A stretch of 64,000 nucleotides of DNA from Diphasiastrum complanatum. Lineage: Eukaryota; Streptophyta; Lycopodiopsida; Lycopodiales; Lycopodiaceae. Position numbers and translations under genes: made by a program. Under the pieces are notes generated by a model, which was not told where the DNA came from, did no database searches, and saw nothing but the letters and a program-made list of their open reading frames with translations. The stretch covers positions 35,190,361-35,254,360 of the forward strand of contig CM055106.1 in the NCBI GenBank assembly GCA_029204225.1, read 5' to 3'. The number at the start of each line of letters is the position of its first letter. The stretch's first letter is position 1. Shown piece by piece: positions 35,901 through 50,700 of this stretch.

Positions 35901-38900
35901 CATCTTATTCTATTCATGGAATTGGAATTGTAGTCATCATTTTGCCTAATGGTGAAGAAAAGTACATTAAGAATGTGCTTTATGTTCCGAGAATCAAGAA
36001 GAATCTTCTTTCGGTTTCAACTATGTTGAAGCAAGGACTAGTTGTTGAGTTCAAAGAAGATAAGTGTCTTGTCAAGGATCCTACTTGATTATTGTTTCGG
36101 GAACAATGCATGCTGGCTTATTCATTATGGATACCTATGAGCGACGAATTCCCTCTACATGTCTTGTTGCTTCTACATCACAATCATTGGAGTTGGCTGA
36201 ATTATGGCACGCAAGGTTTGGGCATCTCAACTTTGCAAGTTTGAAGAAGCTATAGAAGACATTCCTACTATTGAGCAGCCGGAAGGGCATGTATGCGAGG
36301 GGTGCATGCTTCGAAAGTTTCAAAGGAAACCTTTTCCAATTGATGGAACTATAAGGGTTCTTGATAAATTTGATTTGGTTCATAGTGATGTTTGTGGTCC
36401 AATGAGGACCGAATCCATTGGAAAGTGCATCTATTTTTTGACTTTTATTGATGACTTTTCCCATTTTACATGGATCTATCCTATGAAGGCTAAATCGGAA
36501 GTTCTTCAACGTTTCAAAGATTTTCTAGCAATGGTGGAAATCAGTTTGGGCATTCTTTGAAGACCCTACGCACCGATCGAGGTTGGGAGTACATTAAGAA
36601 TACGTTCGGTGCATTTCTTCGAGAAAAGGGAATTCTACATCAAATGACAACTCCCTATACGCCTCAACAAAATGGTGTTGCCAAGCGAAAGAATCGCACA
36701 TATGGAGATGGTCCGTTGTTGGCTATAGTAGTGAAAGCAAAGGCTATAGGCTGTTCAATTTGAGCACTAACAAGATTATTGTTAGTCGTGATGTGCATTT
36801 TGATGAAAAGAATTCATTGGATGTGGCCCCAACTCATATCTTGAAGGGGGGACAGCCCACATAGTGTGAATGTTGAAGTTTTTCCAGATTTGGTACCATC
36901 TTCTATTGCTGGAGATAAGGGGCAGCAATCAACCAGTTTCGACCTGCCCAACACCTCATCAAGTTTAGAGCCTAATGTTCATCAAGAACCGCCCATTGTT
37001 GCTCATAATCAGCCTGCAGGAACTGTTGGACAGCAAGGACCAATTTTGGAAGATCTTGGACAGCCAAGTGCAATGTCGGAGGATCTTGGACAGCAAATTG
37101 TAAGAAGAGACATGGCTGTTGGACAGCCCAAAACAGTCCCACGGTGGCTGTTGTCGACTTTGCGGGACAGCAAAGTAAGTTCATTTTATGATGGAAAGAC
37201 ACGTGCCCCTACAAAATCAATGGACTATGCTGATTTTTCAGATTTTGCTCTTACATCTCATGGAAATGTTGCAAAAGAACCTGTTTTCTATGAGCAGGCC
37301 AAGGGAGTAAAATGTTGGGAGGATGCGATGCAAGATGAGTATGACTCACTTATGAAGAACCAAATTTGGGTTCTTGTTGATCTTCCTCATGGAAAGAAGG
37401 CAATTGGTTATAAATGGGTATACAAAATCAAGTATAAGGCAGATGGTACCATTGAAAGGTACATGGCAAGGCTCATTGCCAAAGGCTATGCTCAGCAAAC
37501 GAGGATTGATTATAAGAAGACTTTTTCTCCTACTACTCGAATGACTACCGTGAGGGTAATAACCTCTTTGGCTGTCCACTTTGGTTGGCGTTTGCGGCAA
37601 CTTGACATAAAGACAAACATTCCTCAATGGTGATCTCAATGAGGAAGTGTACCTTCAACAACCTGGTGGTTTTTTGGTTGAAGGCCAAGAAGATAAAGTT
37701 TGTCTTCTCAAGAAGGCACTTTATGGTCTGAAGCAAGCCCCAAGGATGCGGTATCAAAAGATACATGCCTACTTTTGTGATCGAGGGTTTACTAATAGTC
37801 CTAGCGAATCTACTCTTTATGTCAAGCATACTTCAGATTATATCATCATTACTTTATCATTATTTTGCTTTATGTTGATGATATTATTATTACGGGAAGT
37901 AATGAGCAGCAGATTGATGCCGTAATACTTGATCTTGGTATGGTTTTTGAAACCTCAGATTTAGGCCTATTGCACTTTTATCTTGGTCTTGAATTTGTAC
38001 AAGAAGGGGCTGGAATTTTCATCTCTCAAAAACGCTACATTGGGCAGATTTTGAAGCGGTTCAAGATGGAAGATTGCAAGCCGGTTGCTACACCTATGGA
38101 GACAGGTCTGAAATTAAGTAGTCAAGGTGATGGTGAATCATTTGACACTACTTTATATCGTCAAGCTATTGGCTGTCTCATTTACCTATGTTATTCAAGA
38201 CCGCACAATTCTTATAGTGTCTCACTCATGAGTCAATTCATGCATGCCTCAATGACATCACATGAAGCGTTGAAGAGGATCTTTCGATATATTCAAGGAA
38301 CAAGAAGTCATGGACTGGTTTTTCCTGCTTGTGATGATGCATGTTTGGTTGGTTTTAGTGACTCGGATTGGGGTGGAGATCAAGACACTAGACGCTCTAC
38401 AAGTGGACATTGATTTTTCTATGGAAATTCTATAATTTCGTGGTCAAGTAAAAAGCAGCCCATTGTTGCTACTTCTTCTAGTGAGGCAGAATTACTTTCA
38501 GCCACAACAGAGTGTTTAAGGCTGAGAAGACTACTTGTTGACATGAAGTTTGGCGAGCCCTCAGCCACTCTTATCTTGAGTGATAGTCAAAGTGCTATTG
38601 CTATTGCACGGAATCCTGTTTTTCATGCGAGGACGAAGCACATCGAGATCCATTATCACTTTGTTCGGGAGAGACTTCATGATGGCAACATTTTACTTGA
38701 ATATTGTCCTACGGAGGATAATATTGCGGACCTCTTCACTAAGGCGTTGCCTAGAGTCAGATTTGAAGCTTTATGCAAAGCTTTAAATTTGATACCACGT
38801 GTTGGTTTTGTTACATAGGGAAGATTTCAGTTTTTGCATTGTCATTTAAGGAGGGTGTTAGAATAAATGACTATGCTAAAGTTAATCCATAGGTTACTTT

Positions 38901-41900
38901 GACCCAAAAGGTCGAGATTTGTGTAACCATGGGTATTTAGTTATTTAGGCCATCTTAAGTTTGTCTTAAGTTCAGTTGGACCCAATTTTGGTCATGTACT
39001 GACTCGTGGGTCCTTAGGGGTCTAATTTTGTTTAGGGGCCCTATCTTGACTTTTGGGAGTGCCCTACATTTAGTAAGTGGTTAACCTTAGGGTTTGGTGG
39101 CATTTGGTCACATCCAGATAGATTACTTAGATGCTCATTATGTATTCCATTTTTACAGTTTGGCTAAGCATTGCTCTCCATTGTTGTTGTTTTCTCTCTC
39201 TCCCTCTTAGAGTTGGGCGCCCAGCCTCTTCTCTCTTGTTTTCAATGGAGATTTCTATGATCTTGAGGAGGTTAAAAGACGACGTCACTATGGTGCGGAA
39301 CAGCATTTTGATCATAACGAAAATGATAACGTGGATTATGAGGCCTATGAAGATGCCTATGAGAGTGAAGAAATTGACAGAAATGGAGAATGTTCTCTCT
39401 ATGCCAATGGTATAATTGGTCCTTCTCTGATGGGTACATCATTTTCTGACACAAATGATTTTAAGAAGGGAAGGAATATTATTGTGGCAAGTGGAGCGAT
39501 AGTTTCCAGTCCTTGTGCCAATTTTGTGGGAAGTTTTACGACATCAAATCAACAGACTCAACAACAACGAGTCGGCATTCATAAAAAATCAAGTAATACT
39601 GTAGACCCTAGTATCAGTAAAGTGGCCAGTGGAACAAAGGTAATATTAGGTACACTTTTAACTACCATACAGGATAGTACTAAACAAAGGAAACAAACAT
39701 GGCAACAATTACAAGAAAGGTCAAAGCAAAGATGGGAAGAAATGTACAAAAAGATGGTCACTCGTTTTAACTCTATCTTGCAATTGGCTGGTATTCCACA
39801 ACAATCAACTGATATTCAAACTCCTAATCATGAACTGTGTACCACTATTGATGTCTACAAAGCAATGTTCCTTTTAATTCAAGGGCAAACTTCCAAGCCA
39901 AAGTCAGATATCGATCGAGATGTCTTGAGCAAGCAAGATCTTGAATCTTTTGATGAAGCTGATGGTTTTGAGGAAGGAAGCAAAGCTAGTAATTTCGATT
40001 CTTCTTCTCTGGAGACAAATCAATATCAGCAAAGCACCAATAGACAAGGAGATGAAAATCAATTTGAAAATCTTGAGCGGACAAACAATCATGAAAAATT
40101 CAAATACCAATACAGCAACAAGCTTTTTGATGATGAAACTAGTATTGACATTGCTTCAATGGAGTCAATAATCAGAAATACATTCCAAGATCTGAAGCAA
40201 ATTCGCATTGTGCTACCAACTAATGAGTCTAGTATGATATTGACGAAAGGAGTTGGTGGAAAATTATCTAATCTTCTTGCGTTAGTGATATCATCGATCC
40301 TATTATCAAGGAAAACAAGTTAACATGGGAACTAAATTCAAGGCTGTCAAATTCCTTGTGTACAGATGAACAAGAGGATCCCTTCACTAAATGGGATTTG
40401 ATGACTCCGAATGTGGAATACATTGCTCTATTAAATGCAATGGAGATACAAAATGAAATCATCATCCTTAATTATGGAGAGATGCAAAAGGCAACAACAC
40501 CAGATGAAGGGACAAAAAAAGATGCATCTGGAACTGGATAGCCTATCCAACCAAGGAAGATACTGAGGAAGAAGACTATCAAATGTCATATTGCTTGGAT
40601 CCTGTCAACCCATGCAAAACTAATGCAACTTAAGACAATCCCGTGCTTCATCAATCTCCACTTCTTATAAAATTCAATCAGATCAATTTGTAGATCCAAG
40701 GTTTTTCTACAAAAGGCTTGTTGCAACCTTGTTCTGCAACAAAAAAAATTTGGAAGCTGAACCTGAGGCAGCGATGTAAACAGAAGATGGCTACTGACAA
40801 GAATAATACATCGAAAGATGTTTCCTACTTCATGGTGGCCAAATATTTTTCAACTACTGCCAAAGGATTCACAGAGCATGGCACTCAACAAAGAATTACA
40901 CGATCTTCATTTTTGAGGGTGTAATAATGGTTGTAAGGCCCAATTTAGCTAAATAAGTCCCCAAACTTGTAGTTGAAACACAAAGGACCACTATAAATAG
41001 CTGAGATCGTGCTAAATTTGGAGGCTAAATAGTTCATTTTTTAAATTTGGTAGTGATCTTGAAGCTTCTCTTTTAAAGCTTTCTTGATGGTAATGGTGGT
41101 TCATGTGCCTAAAATCAAATGAGAGCTTTGATCATGCTCTAGAATAATGATACCTTACCTTGCCTATTTTGGTGAAGTTTTGCTACATTTAGCTAATTTA
41201 TTGATTTTTGACAAGTTTTCTTGATTTCTTGCATTTCCATTGTAATTTGATGTTCAAGAATGGATTAGATGTTGTAATGCTAACATTGGCATATGACCCG
41301 AAACCAAATTAGTGTTCACAAAATCACAAGTGCACATGACAATGTTAAATGAACACAATTCAAAATTCACAAACTAGATTCCACGTTCAAACTTCCACTT
41401 GACATTGCAATTTATGATTCGTCCATACTACCCTAGTTAAACATTTGAATAAAAATTTAAGTAAAAATCAAAGAACTATTGATGATTAGCACAATCAAAG
41501 CACTGTCAAGAAAAATGATCTTTCCTATTCAAATCGGACCCAAACAATTCATTGACGAATAAAGATTCATTTGCCAACAAACTGCAGGCCATCGAAACAT
41601 TGCAAGAAACAAAAAACAAAATCCAAAGGACATTGCAAAAAACCTTGATTTATTCTGCCAAGAGTGAAACACCAGTTTCCAATATCAGAATGAATGATCT
41701 GAATAAACTCTGGAAATGTACTAGGGCTTGATGGTACCAAATACTTGAACCTTCAAGCTTCTTAATAAGCTTGTCCTCAAACATGTCACCAAACGAAAAA
41801 TTAAGATGCACAGAACAACATTTAGTAAGTAGACTATCAAGAAACTACCAAGAATGAGATTTAGAACGATCCTACCTTTTCATTGCCTGCTCGAAGTGCA

Positions 41901-44661
41901 AGTCTATCTATGAGATAGGTCGCTACTGCTATTTGCCTCCTTATTGAATCGGAGGAAGAAAATCCTTTGGTGTATGTTTTACGTATATCTTCTATGTAAT
42001 CCTGTCATTAACCAGCACATGAACTGATCAGAATATGATCCCATTTTTTGTATCTGGAAATAATTCATCGCCAAAGACCAAATAATTCAGTACCTTGAGT
42101 TTCCTGGATTTTTCATACTTCTCCTTATCACTTTGACCTTTCAAGCTACTGCTAGGAGCTAAGAATACATATTTGAATTCCTTCGAGTTGATTGGATCAT
42201 TCCAATAGGCAAGCCAGGTAACGGTATTATCACGCCGAACTTCTTTCCATCTGAAAAATGTGCAAGAAAATGATATACATCATAAACAAAGATAAAAACA
42301 ATAACTTACATGGCTTTCACATCATAAACTATTGATGGTTTAGGCCGATCCTTACGAATTCATCACAACCTTGTGGTGAAGTACATGTCCTAGCAAATTA
42401 ACATGAAATTGTGAAAATTAAATCACTGTCACACCTATGTCCAGGCATAGGACAATCTGGAATAGGAGCATCTTTCCCCACATTTATCACAATATTCTCT
42501 GGAAATATGCGCTTCTTCAGTTTTCCCATCTATCAAGACAAACAACCAGAATAAAAAGCCTCGAACCCGAGACAAAGTAATATATTAAACGTTTTCTGTC
42601 ACTGCAGCTACACCATGTACAGTCGTTAAGGAAAAAGGACAACAGTCCTAGCATTATTATAAATTAGCCTCACGCGATGCAAAACTTATGGTAGTAACAA
42701 TTAGCCATTTACTGATCCTTACAGTAGACAAAAATGAAAATTCAAGAAAACAACATAGACTTTCTTATGAGAAAGTAAACAGGGACCAACAAAGATTTAA
42801 TGTTTTGGATCTACAGTATATAGTATTAACTTGCTGTGAGAATTTAAAACCATATTCAATGGTTTGGATAGTTATCACAATATGGTTTGTTAGACACTGA
42901 GTCACAGTCCATTGTGCCATGTATGAGGATGTGCATTGAATTGGGTGTGACAAAAGCAGATACAAATGATGCGAACCTTTGGATGCTCCCCACGTCCACG
43001 AAATAGCCCAGGTGGCTCAACTCTGAAATTCCCAACCTGGTCCAATTTAAAGACATTTTAAGAGACCTTAATCCATGAAACAAGAATTGTGCAAGAACTA
43101 GTAAGGTGCTTACGATCAGCATCCCGTACTGATGCTATGACAAAATTCAGTGAAGGATGATAGTTTAGAACTTTGACTAAAAGACAAAGTACAGGCAGCA
43201 AAGACATGAAATTTATGAGATCGCACATTACAGAAACCAACCATTCCATGGGAAACACGAGTTCAACCTAAATGTTGGACGACCTCTTGAAGAACTTAAA
43301 TCCAAAGGATGACTGCAGAATGCTATAAAAGGCAAATGATGCATTGAAAGGCTTGATTTGTCACTCATTGACAGGACAACTGAACGGGTTGCCTCCAACA
43401 ATACAGTGTTCGACCAATATGCTATCACATGTAGCAAGTAAAAGTTTGACACCCCATACACCACAAATATAAAATTAATCTAGCAAGCGCAAGAAAACTC
43501 CACATCTGATTCCAAAAATTAGATAAGAAACCTTTTCCTTGACACCGTCCACAAGGGCCCACATATATTTCTCCTCCAAATTGAGCTTTTCCTCCTTTAT
43601 CCTCTTTTTTTCCTGTGAAACAATAAACTCATAATATCAAACAACTGCAGACGGAAAAAAAACTCTACCCCCTATTGACAGCATATTTAAACAACAGGTG
43701 AGAAATGAAGATACAACATAGTACGTGAAGCATTAGATGATGCATCAAGTTGAATATTGTATACAACTGAATGCCTTGGAAAAGAATAAGCCTGAAGCTA
43801 GAACTTCACACAAGCTCATTTGATGGTGGGCACATGGACCAACAATACAATGGTAAAAGAATATCAAGATGACTTTTAAAATTCCATGAAAACACTTTCC
43901 CTTCAGTGGATATAGCTTCTTCCACAGCATCTTGTGAATTCAAAATACCTCTAGCATGAACATTAAAAGTTTTTTGCTCTCACAATCGGCTCTCATTGAA
44001 TGTACCTAAGATGAATGAAGGTGAAATAATCGAAGGCAGAAAAATAGCTTTAGTCGAACCTTTAAGAGCATCTGCCCATGATTGGCCATATGATGTTGTT
44101 CCACCTGAATTTCAAGTTGCTAGATCTTGGCTTACTTCGGAGGACACTTCACAAATGATATAGTTATAATTTCCCATCTGAGTTCTTCAATTGATCTATC
44201 TGACAGCTGAAGGTGTGAATGCACAGATAGGATCATTTCTTGAAAGGAATCCATCTCTTTCCAGTGATTCGCAAGAAGTTGGAATAGCCTTACAGGATCT
44301 TCATGGAGCATAGACATCATCTCAAAGAGTGATGGAGATGTCGATTTGTGATGAGGGGTTAGAGGAAGAGCGAAATTGGGGTCATTGTTAGACAATCAAT
44401 CAGGAGGAGAGATACGAATGGTGAGAGGTAGATCGGACACAGCAGAGATGCCCAGGGGGAGCTATCCTGAGTAGGCAGTGCTGTTACCTAGATAGGCTAA
44501 CATCACAACTAGTGAGCATGCTACTTTGCAATAGGATCTGATGAACAACAGAAGTCATGTGATTAGTACAAAAATGGTAGGTAGCATACCTGCCTGGGGC
44601 AGTGCTACTACCACAGCACACCAGATTTTTACCCAGGCCGTGCCATCACTGAAGGAGGACC

Positions 44662-44720
<59 letters not shown>

Positions 44721-47700
44721 GTGTCTGTTTACTAATGCGAGGTGAGGGAGGAGGGTAGGGAATGAGATACATCATACATTAGAATCTAGAATGTGCTTGA
44801 AAGTTGAGGGAAAGGACTTAGGCATTACAAGTTATTGCAGTATCAGTTTTAGGATTAGTGTTAGAACTTGGATTGATGCACCCTCCTCAGATGTGATAAT
44901 AATCATATTTTCATCATCCTGCAAGCGATCTTGGCAGATCCAGATACTCCTATGCTGTCTATGACAGGAGAAAGAAATCAAACTTTTTGACAGCGAAACT
45001 GACGATCATGCAATCTAAAACACGTTCGCTGGTCACAAATAGCACGACAATCAGTAATTCTGCTATTAGCAGGCTTATTTTCTGGGTAAGGTAGCTCGAG
45101 TAAAGGTTGCAAGCAGGACGTTTAGATAGACTTCTACTAGGCCCTCGTATAGGCTCGAAATCGTGCTACTGAGAGCACATTTTTTGGTCTGCATGGCTAC
45201 ATTCAGGTTTAGCAAATGAAAATCACCAAAACGAGGTCATAAGAAGACCATTTGTGGGAGTTGCATACTGGACCGAGTTCTGCCCTCTAATTAGGTTACA
45301 AAACAAGCTACTGCAATTCAGGTTTGTTAACTTATGTAAGGTGGCCCATCCAGCAGACCTAGAAAAGGTCTAGAAAGCTGTCGTTTCATATCTGAATTCA
45401 TAGTGGAGCTAGTAGACATCAATGACGTGATGAAACCAAAGAGCTCGTAAGCAGTTAGTGACAAAAAACATGACTGTTCTGTTCCGACAGAGCAGTTTTG
45501 AAATAAGATCCAAAGCAACCTGGGTTACCGAAAACCAAACAAGCACACATGCAAACCAAAGGCCAAGACGACCACCTATTCTGGTTAGTCAAACTCCATT
45601 AGAGAGCCTTGCACCAATGTGAAACATTAGAAAAATACCTTCAAAGCAGGTTCAAACATAAGAATGCATAAATGTAAACATGCCATCAATTAATTACAGC
45701 ACACGAGTCATGAGAACTTCTGTCACAAAACTCCAATGGCAAAAGCTTCCAACAACATCTGCTTCAATGAGATAACTTACACCAAAAAGCTAAAACTGAG
45801 TATCATAACTTCTGTAATTAAAAGAACACCTTTCTAAACATATGCCCACAATACTTGTCTTGGTAAAGGTTTATGAAGTTGTCGTTAAATATAGATTTTT
45901 ATCACAACTACATGAAAAGCGTGATAGATGCCATACAGAGAACGTAGAAAGAGGCTAGAAAAATTCATAATTATGCTTCAAAAATCATTGGTCCAAGAAG
46001 GTATAAATCTACTAGAATTACCAAAGCACTCATTGATTTCTTTTTCTCCTTTTCCCTTAGATGCCATTCATATATAGGAGTAAAATCACAGTGCTCCAGC
46101 TTCTTGATAATATGATTGAGACCAAGAATTTGCTTCCAATCGCTCCAGAAGTTTGAAATAAATTTTGGCTTTGATGCGTAATCGGTGTCTTTCATGACAG
46201 CAAACATTGTGGCAACCTGAAAAGCCAATAAAAGTTTAAGTTTGCCACCCCAAAGAACTTTGGACTTACAGCAAAAATGTTTTTCCAAATTACAAAGGCT
46301 CTTTAGTTCACTGAAACATGAAACTGTACCCTAAAGGATAGCATCAGCGAGATTACAACCCATATGTTTTCAGCATAGAACAGTTATTTCAAGATACTGA
46401 AACATGAAACCGCACCCTCTAAGAAAGCAGCATCAGCTAACTGTTCATCTCAGCATACTGTTGCTAGATCCTTTCTTTTCTCAAGAAATCTTCAATCAAT
46501 ATAATCTACTCCGTGCTAAGTAAGCTCGCATATTCAAACATGTGTGACATCATTGGTAGCAAGGGTAAAATGCATGTCAACCAACCAACGTACTTGCCAT
46601 CCATATCATCCTCAGTAGCTGGTGAATGCTATCCCATGAGTGAAAGGTATTCAGGAAACTGAGCTATGCAAAGCATACTAAAGAGAAACTGAAATATTAC
46701 CAACTAAGAATGGTTAAAGATTGGTTTGAAAATGATGACGTTCAAATCTGATCGGCCAATGTCACAAAACACAAAGAGCAAGCAAAGAGTTAACTATGAA
46801 GGCCTGGAATCTTCAGCTATATGGAGCCCAACCAAAAATTTAGACCATCCACTTCATCATGCACATCATGGACCAAATGCTGCAACATCCCTACTCACAT
46901 CATCAGTGTCCTCAAGTAGGTACAGAGCTCTCCCACTTCAAATATCTTACGGTAGCCGGGTAAATAAAGTACCACTTTCAATCTCACAGGTTTATGCAAT
47001 ATGTCTTGAAATGCCAAGCCAAGCATCTGATAGTGTCGTTGAATGCTATCAGGACTTCATGCTCCTTTTGAGAAAACCTAGCCTACTGTTAACTGCCTCC
47101 TCTAGCCTCTCACATAAAAGCTCAAGAAGATATTGGGGCAACAAAGGAAAAAGTGGCATAACAACAGAGTCTCTAAGAGGGCAAGAGGTGAGTTCTAGGG
47201 TTAGATTGAATGCATACTCAGGAAATAGAAGCATACAAGATGTATTTGAAAAAAATTGAAAAACAAACAAAATTGCACTCAAAAAGAGGAAAACGCAAAG
47301 TAATTTATAGGCTTACCTCTTCTTGTTCAGGGGTAAGGTCAACAGGCTTTCCATCATAAAGCATCTTAATGCCATGCACCTGGTAAGGAGGAGGAAAGAT
47401 AACCCCATTGTGCTCAAGTGTCGTCCACTTTTGCCCACCACCACTACCTGGAGCACCCTTTGGCATCGATATTCTTGATTTGGTTGTCAAAGCCTTTTTC
47501 ATTTGCCCTGTCTTTGCCCTTCTAGCCTCAAGCACCTTCTTGGTTGCTATGGTAACTCCAGAACTGACTTTTTTGGTAATTACAGGTTTATTTGTGCTAA
47601 AAGATTGTGGAATGCGTTTTGAAAGTGGGACTTCATCTTCATCGTCAGAAGGAACCTCCAATCTGTGCTTCACCTGAAGCTTTGCAGTCTCTGGAGAAAC

Positions 47701-50700
47701 TTTCAGCTTCTTTGCAGCAGAAGCTGGCACACTGTTTTGATCATGTGGTCTTTTCTTATTGCTAAACTTACTTATCATCTCCTTCTTTTGTAGTTTCATG
47801 GAAGCATTTTCCACTATTTTCTCACTCAGTGGCTTTTCATCATTCAAGTCCTTGCCTGAATGAACAGTGCCTAAACCTACAGCCTTCATTGAAACTTTAG
47901 GATTTAACCTTTGAGATAGAGGCTTATCATCGTCTGACTCATCATCAGAAGCATCCTTTGCACAAGCTAACTTTGATGGTTTCCCCAACTTATCACACAC
48001 ATCTTTAAAATGGCCATTTCTTCCAATTGAATCTATCAGAGATGGCCTGGCTGTGGCTGCTTTATATGACAATAATCTTTCAGACAATGGCTTATCATCT
48101 TCTGAGCCGGAATTTTCCTCCTCTAGTGAGATCATTTTTGCAGAAGACTCCAACATAAATGCGGTAGATTTCCTCAAAGTTGCAATTTCTTTTGTTGGCA
48201 CTAATGAGGAAGCGGCTAATCTGCTTGACAAAGGCTTATCCTCATCTGAATCAATGTCGTCGTTCTCATAATTTGAGCTGCTCTTCACATGAGGTAACAC
48301 TGACTTGACTTCATCGGAATCTTTTGTCATGGCAACAATAGAGACCTCAGAAGAATGTGTGTTGTTCAGAGCCTGTTCCATACTACTACGTTTCAGAGAC
48401 TGACGAATTGTGGTTCCAGACAATACTCTTGGCGCTTTTTCTTGTAAAGAATCTTGCAGTTCATTTGAAGAAATATGCATCAAATGATCTGGTACTGATT
48501 TCGATTCTGAAACAGATGCCGTGTTATTTTCACTGTGACCTGAAAAACCTGATGGAGTCCGCATGGTTTTGGGGCCTGACGAATTTGGATTTACAGAAAC
48601 ACTTGTACTTTTGCCACCACCATTATTGCTAAACACTGCCGAGCTTATAGATGACTTTTTTTGTGGCAATGGATTGGATGGCAGTGTTGATGTTGATTTA
48701 GGTTGTTTGGAGTGAGAGTCTATGACCGGGTCCAGTAAAGTGCCCGTATTGGGACAAGACACGGCAGCACCAAGAGTTGAAGCTAAGTTTTTAGCATGCA
48801 GCCGCATTTCTGATTTTGCCAACTTTGATACTGAATTTTCTTCACCAATCGATGATGTATCTTTTGAGGTTCCACCTTTTTGCATATCTGCCTTCGTTTT
48901 AGATAATACAGAGCTTCGTCTGAAAGTGATCGGCCCACCATCTTCCTCAGATTCATGACCATCATCAAATACTCCTGCAGACGGCCTAGATCCCTGCCCT
49001 CTGCTGCAACCGTTCTTTTCATGAACCTCCCCAATCTTCTGCCGCTTAGATGCTGCAACTATCTCTCCTGCGACAATGCAAACATAAACATCAGACAGCT
49101 AAGCATAGATTGATTTAAGTCCATTTCCATGAGCACCCCAAAAAAATTTCAATGAAAGAGACTTCTAAAGTTATTCTATTGCAAGTTGTGGCACAGATAT
49201 CTCTTGTCAAGAAAGGCTCCCAAATTCGAAATATGCTGCACTATGATGGCATTTGGAGAGAACCACCAATGAATGACCCAAACTAATGATCAAAAGAGCA
49301 GATTGCTTTGAATATGTTTACTAAAAGTCCATCAGAGAACATTCATCTTAAAAAAACATTGTCCCACACCTAAAGCATTGCCCTTATAAGTTATTACAAG
49401 GAGCTGGATATGATTTAGCATGTAATGAAAGTGATTTTACCCTGAATACAAGGGATCTTAAGAAATTTGCCACTTAACGACTCTTGAAGACTAAAGTAGG
49501 CCTTGTCCAAGCAGGACACTTCGGAAGTAAGAAAGGCGATGTAAACGCATGTCCTATTAGGACATTACCACGAAGTTCTAGCAATAGTATCCAAACATGT
49601 ATGCAATAAATTTATATTATCTGATCAATTAATTCATTAAGAAGAGAAAATCATCACCTAAGGCATGGGAAACTTTTTCAGTTTAATTTCATATGGGCTA
49701 AGTCATATCTTCTATCTATGTTCATTCGGATAAGCCAAGTTAGAACTAAGATCCATGATGTAAAGACTAACCTATGGACTGAAAAATAAGAAAAGCAAAT
49801 TTAAAACTGAGATACAGCTGGAAAGATGGTAAATTAAGCCTTCAATACTTTTGCAAAGTTTGAGGACAATCTCAGGGTTCTTACACTTAAAATTTAATAT
49901 AAAGTACAAAAGCATGTCTTAAGGGCAAGAAACATTACACAGGGTAACCTCCCAGAGAGTACTGAGTACTCACCCTCTGGAAGTTAGGTATGGAAAGATT
50001 TGGTCCAAGGAACGTTCAAAGTTGACTGTACATTCAATAAAAAGTAACCTTAAGACAAGAAATGCATTAAAAAGTAACAGCAAATTAAACAATGCATTCT
50101 TATCAGTAAAGCGAAGGGAAAAGCGACAGAAAGAGGAAATTGGGGCCGAACAGGAGGAAGATCCAGCAACAGGAATTGAAATGAAGATCTTCACCTCAAG
50201 GATTGTTTAACCCATGTTTCTGAGGCTATACCATTATGGTTCTGGCACATAAGGTTCTGGTTTTACTTCACATCCACAACAGAAATTTGGAGGCACAAAT
50301 TCACCTCCTCAGAGAAGAATTTCATTCCTCTAGAGCATAGTACCTCCCAGAATCGAGTCCGGGTGTAAGCAGGTGGAAATTTCAGCATAGTGTGTGAGTT
50401 TTGCAAAGACTTGAGGGCTGAAATATTTGCACATAGACTGTCTTAGGAGGTTACAGTGGTATCAGAGAAAATATGTCCACATGCCCTCAAGACATAACAA
50501 AATGGTATCAAAGCATGTACTCTATCCTTAAAAGTATACACTGTTATCAGAGTCAATTTGTACACGTCCTCAAGACATAATAATGGTACCAAAGCATACA
50601 GTTCATCACTAGGTCTTTAACAATTATCACTTCAGAGACATTTTCATTCTCTGTCAACCAGCTAAAATGGGAGATTTCTCCTTGAAGAGGTATAGTGAGA

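Noticed and set aside
47408-48958. Plus-strand ORFs overlapping TOP1 exon 3
   Set aside because: They are antisense shadows of the topoisomerase coding sequence.
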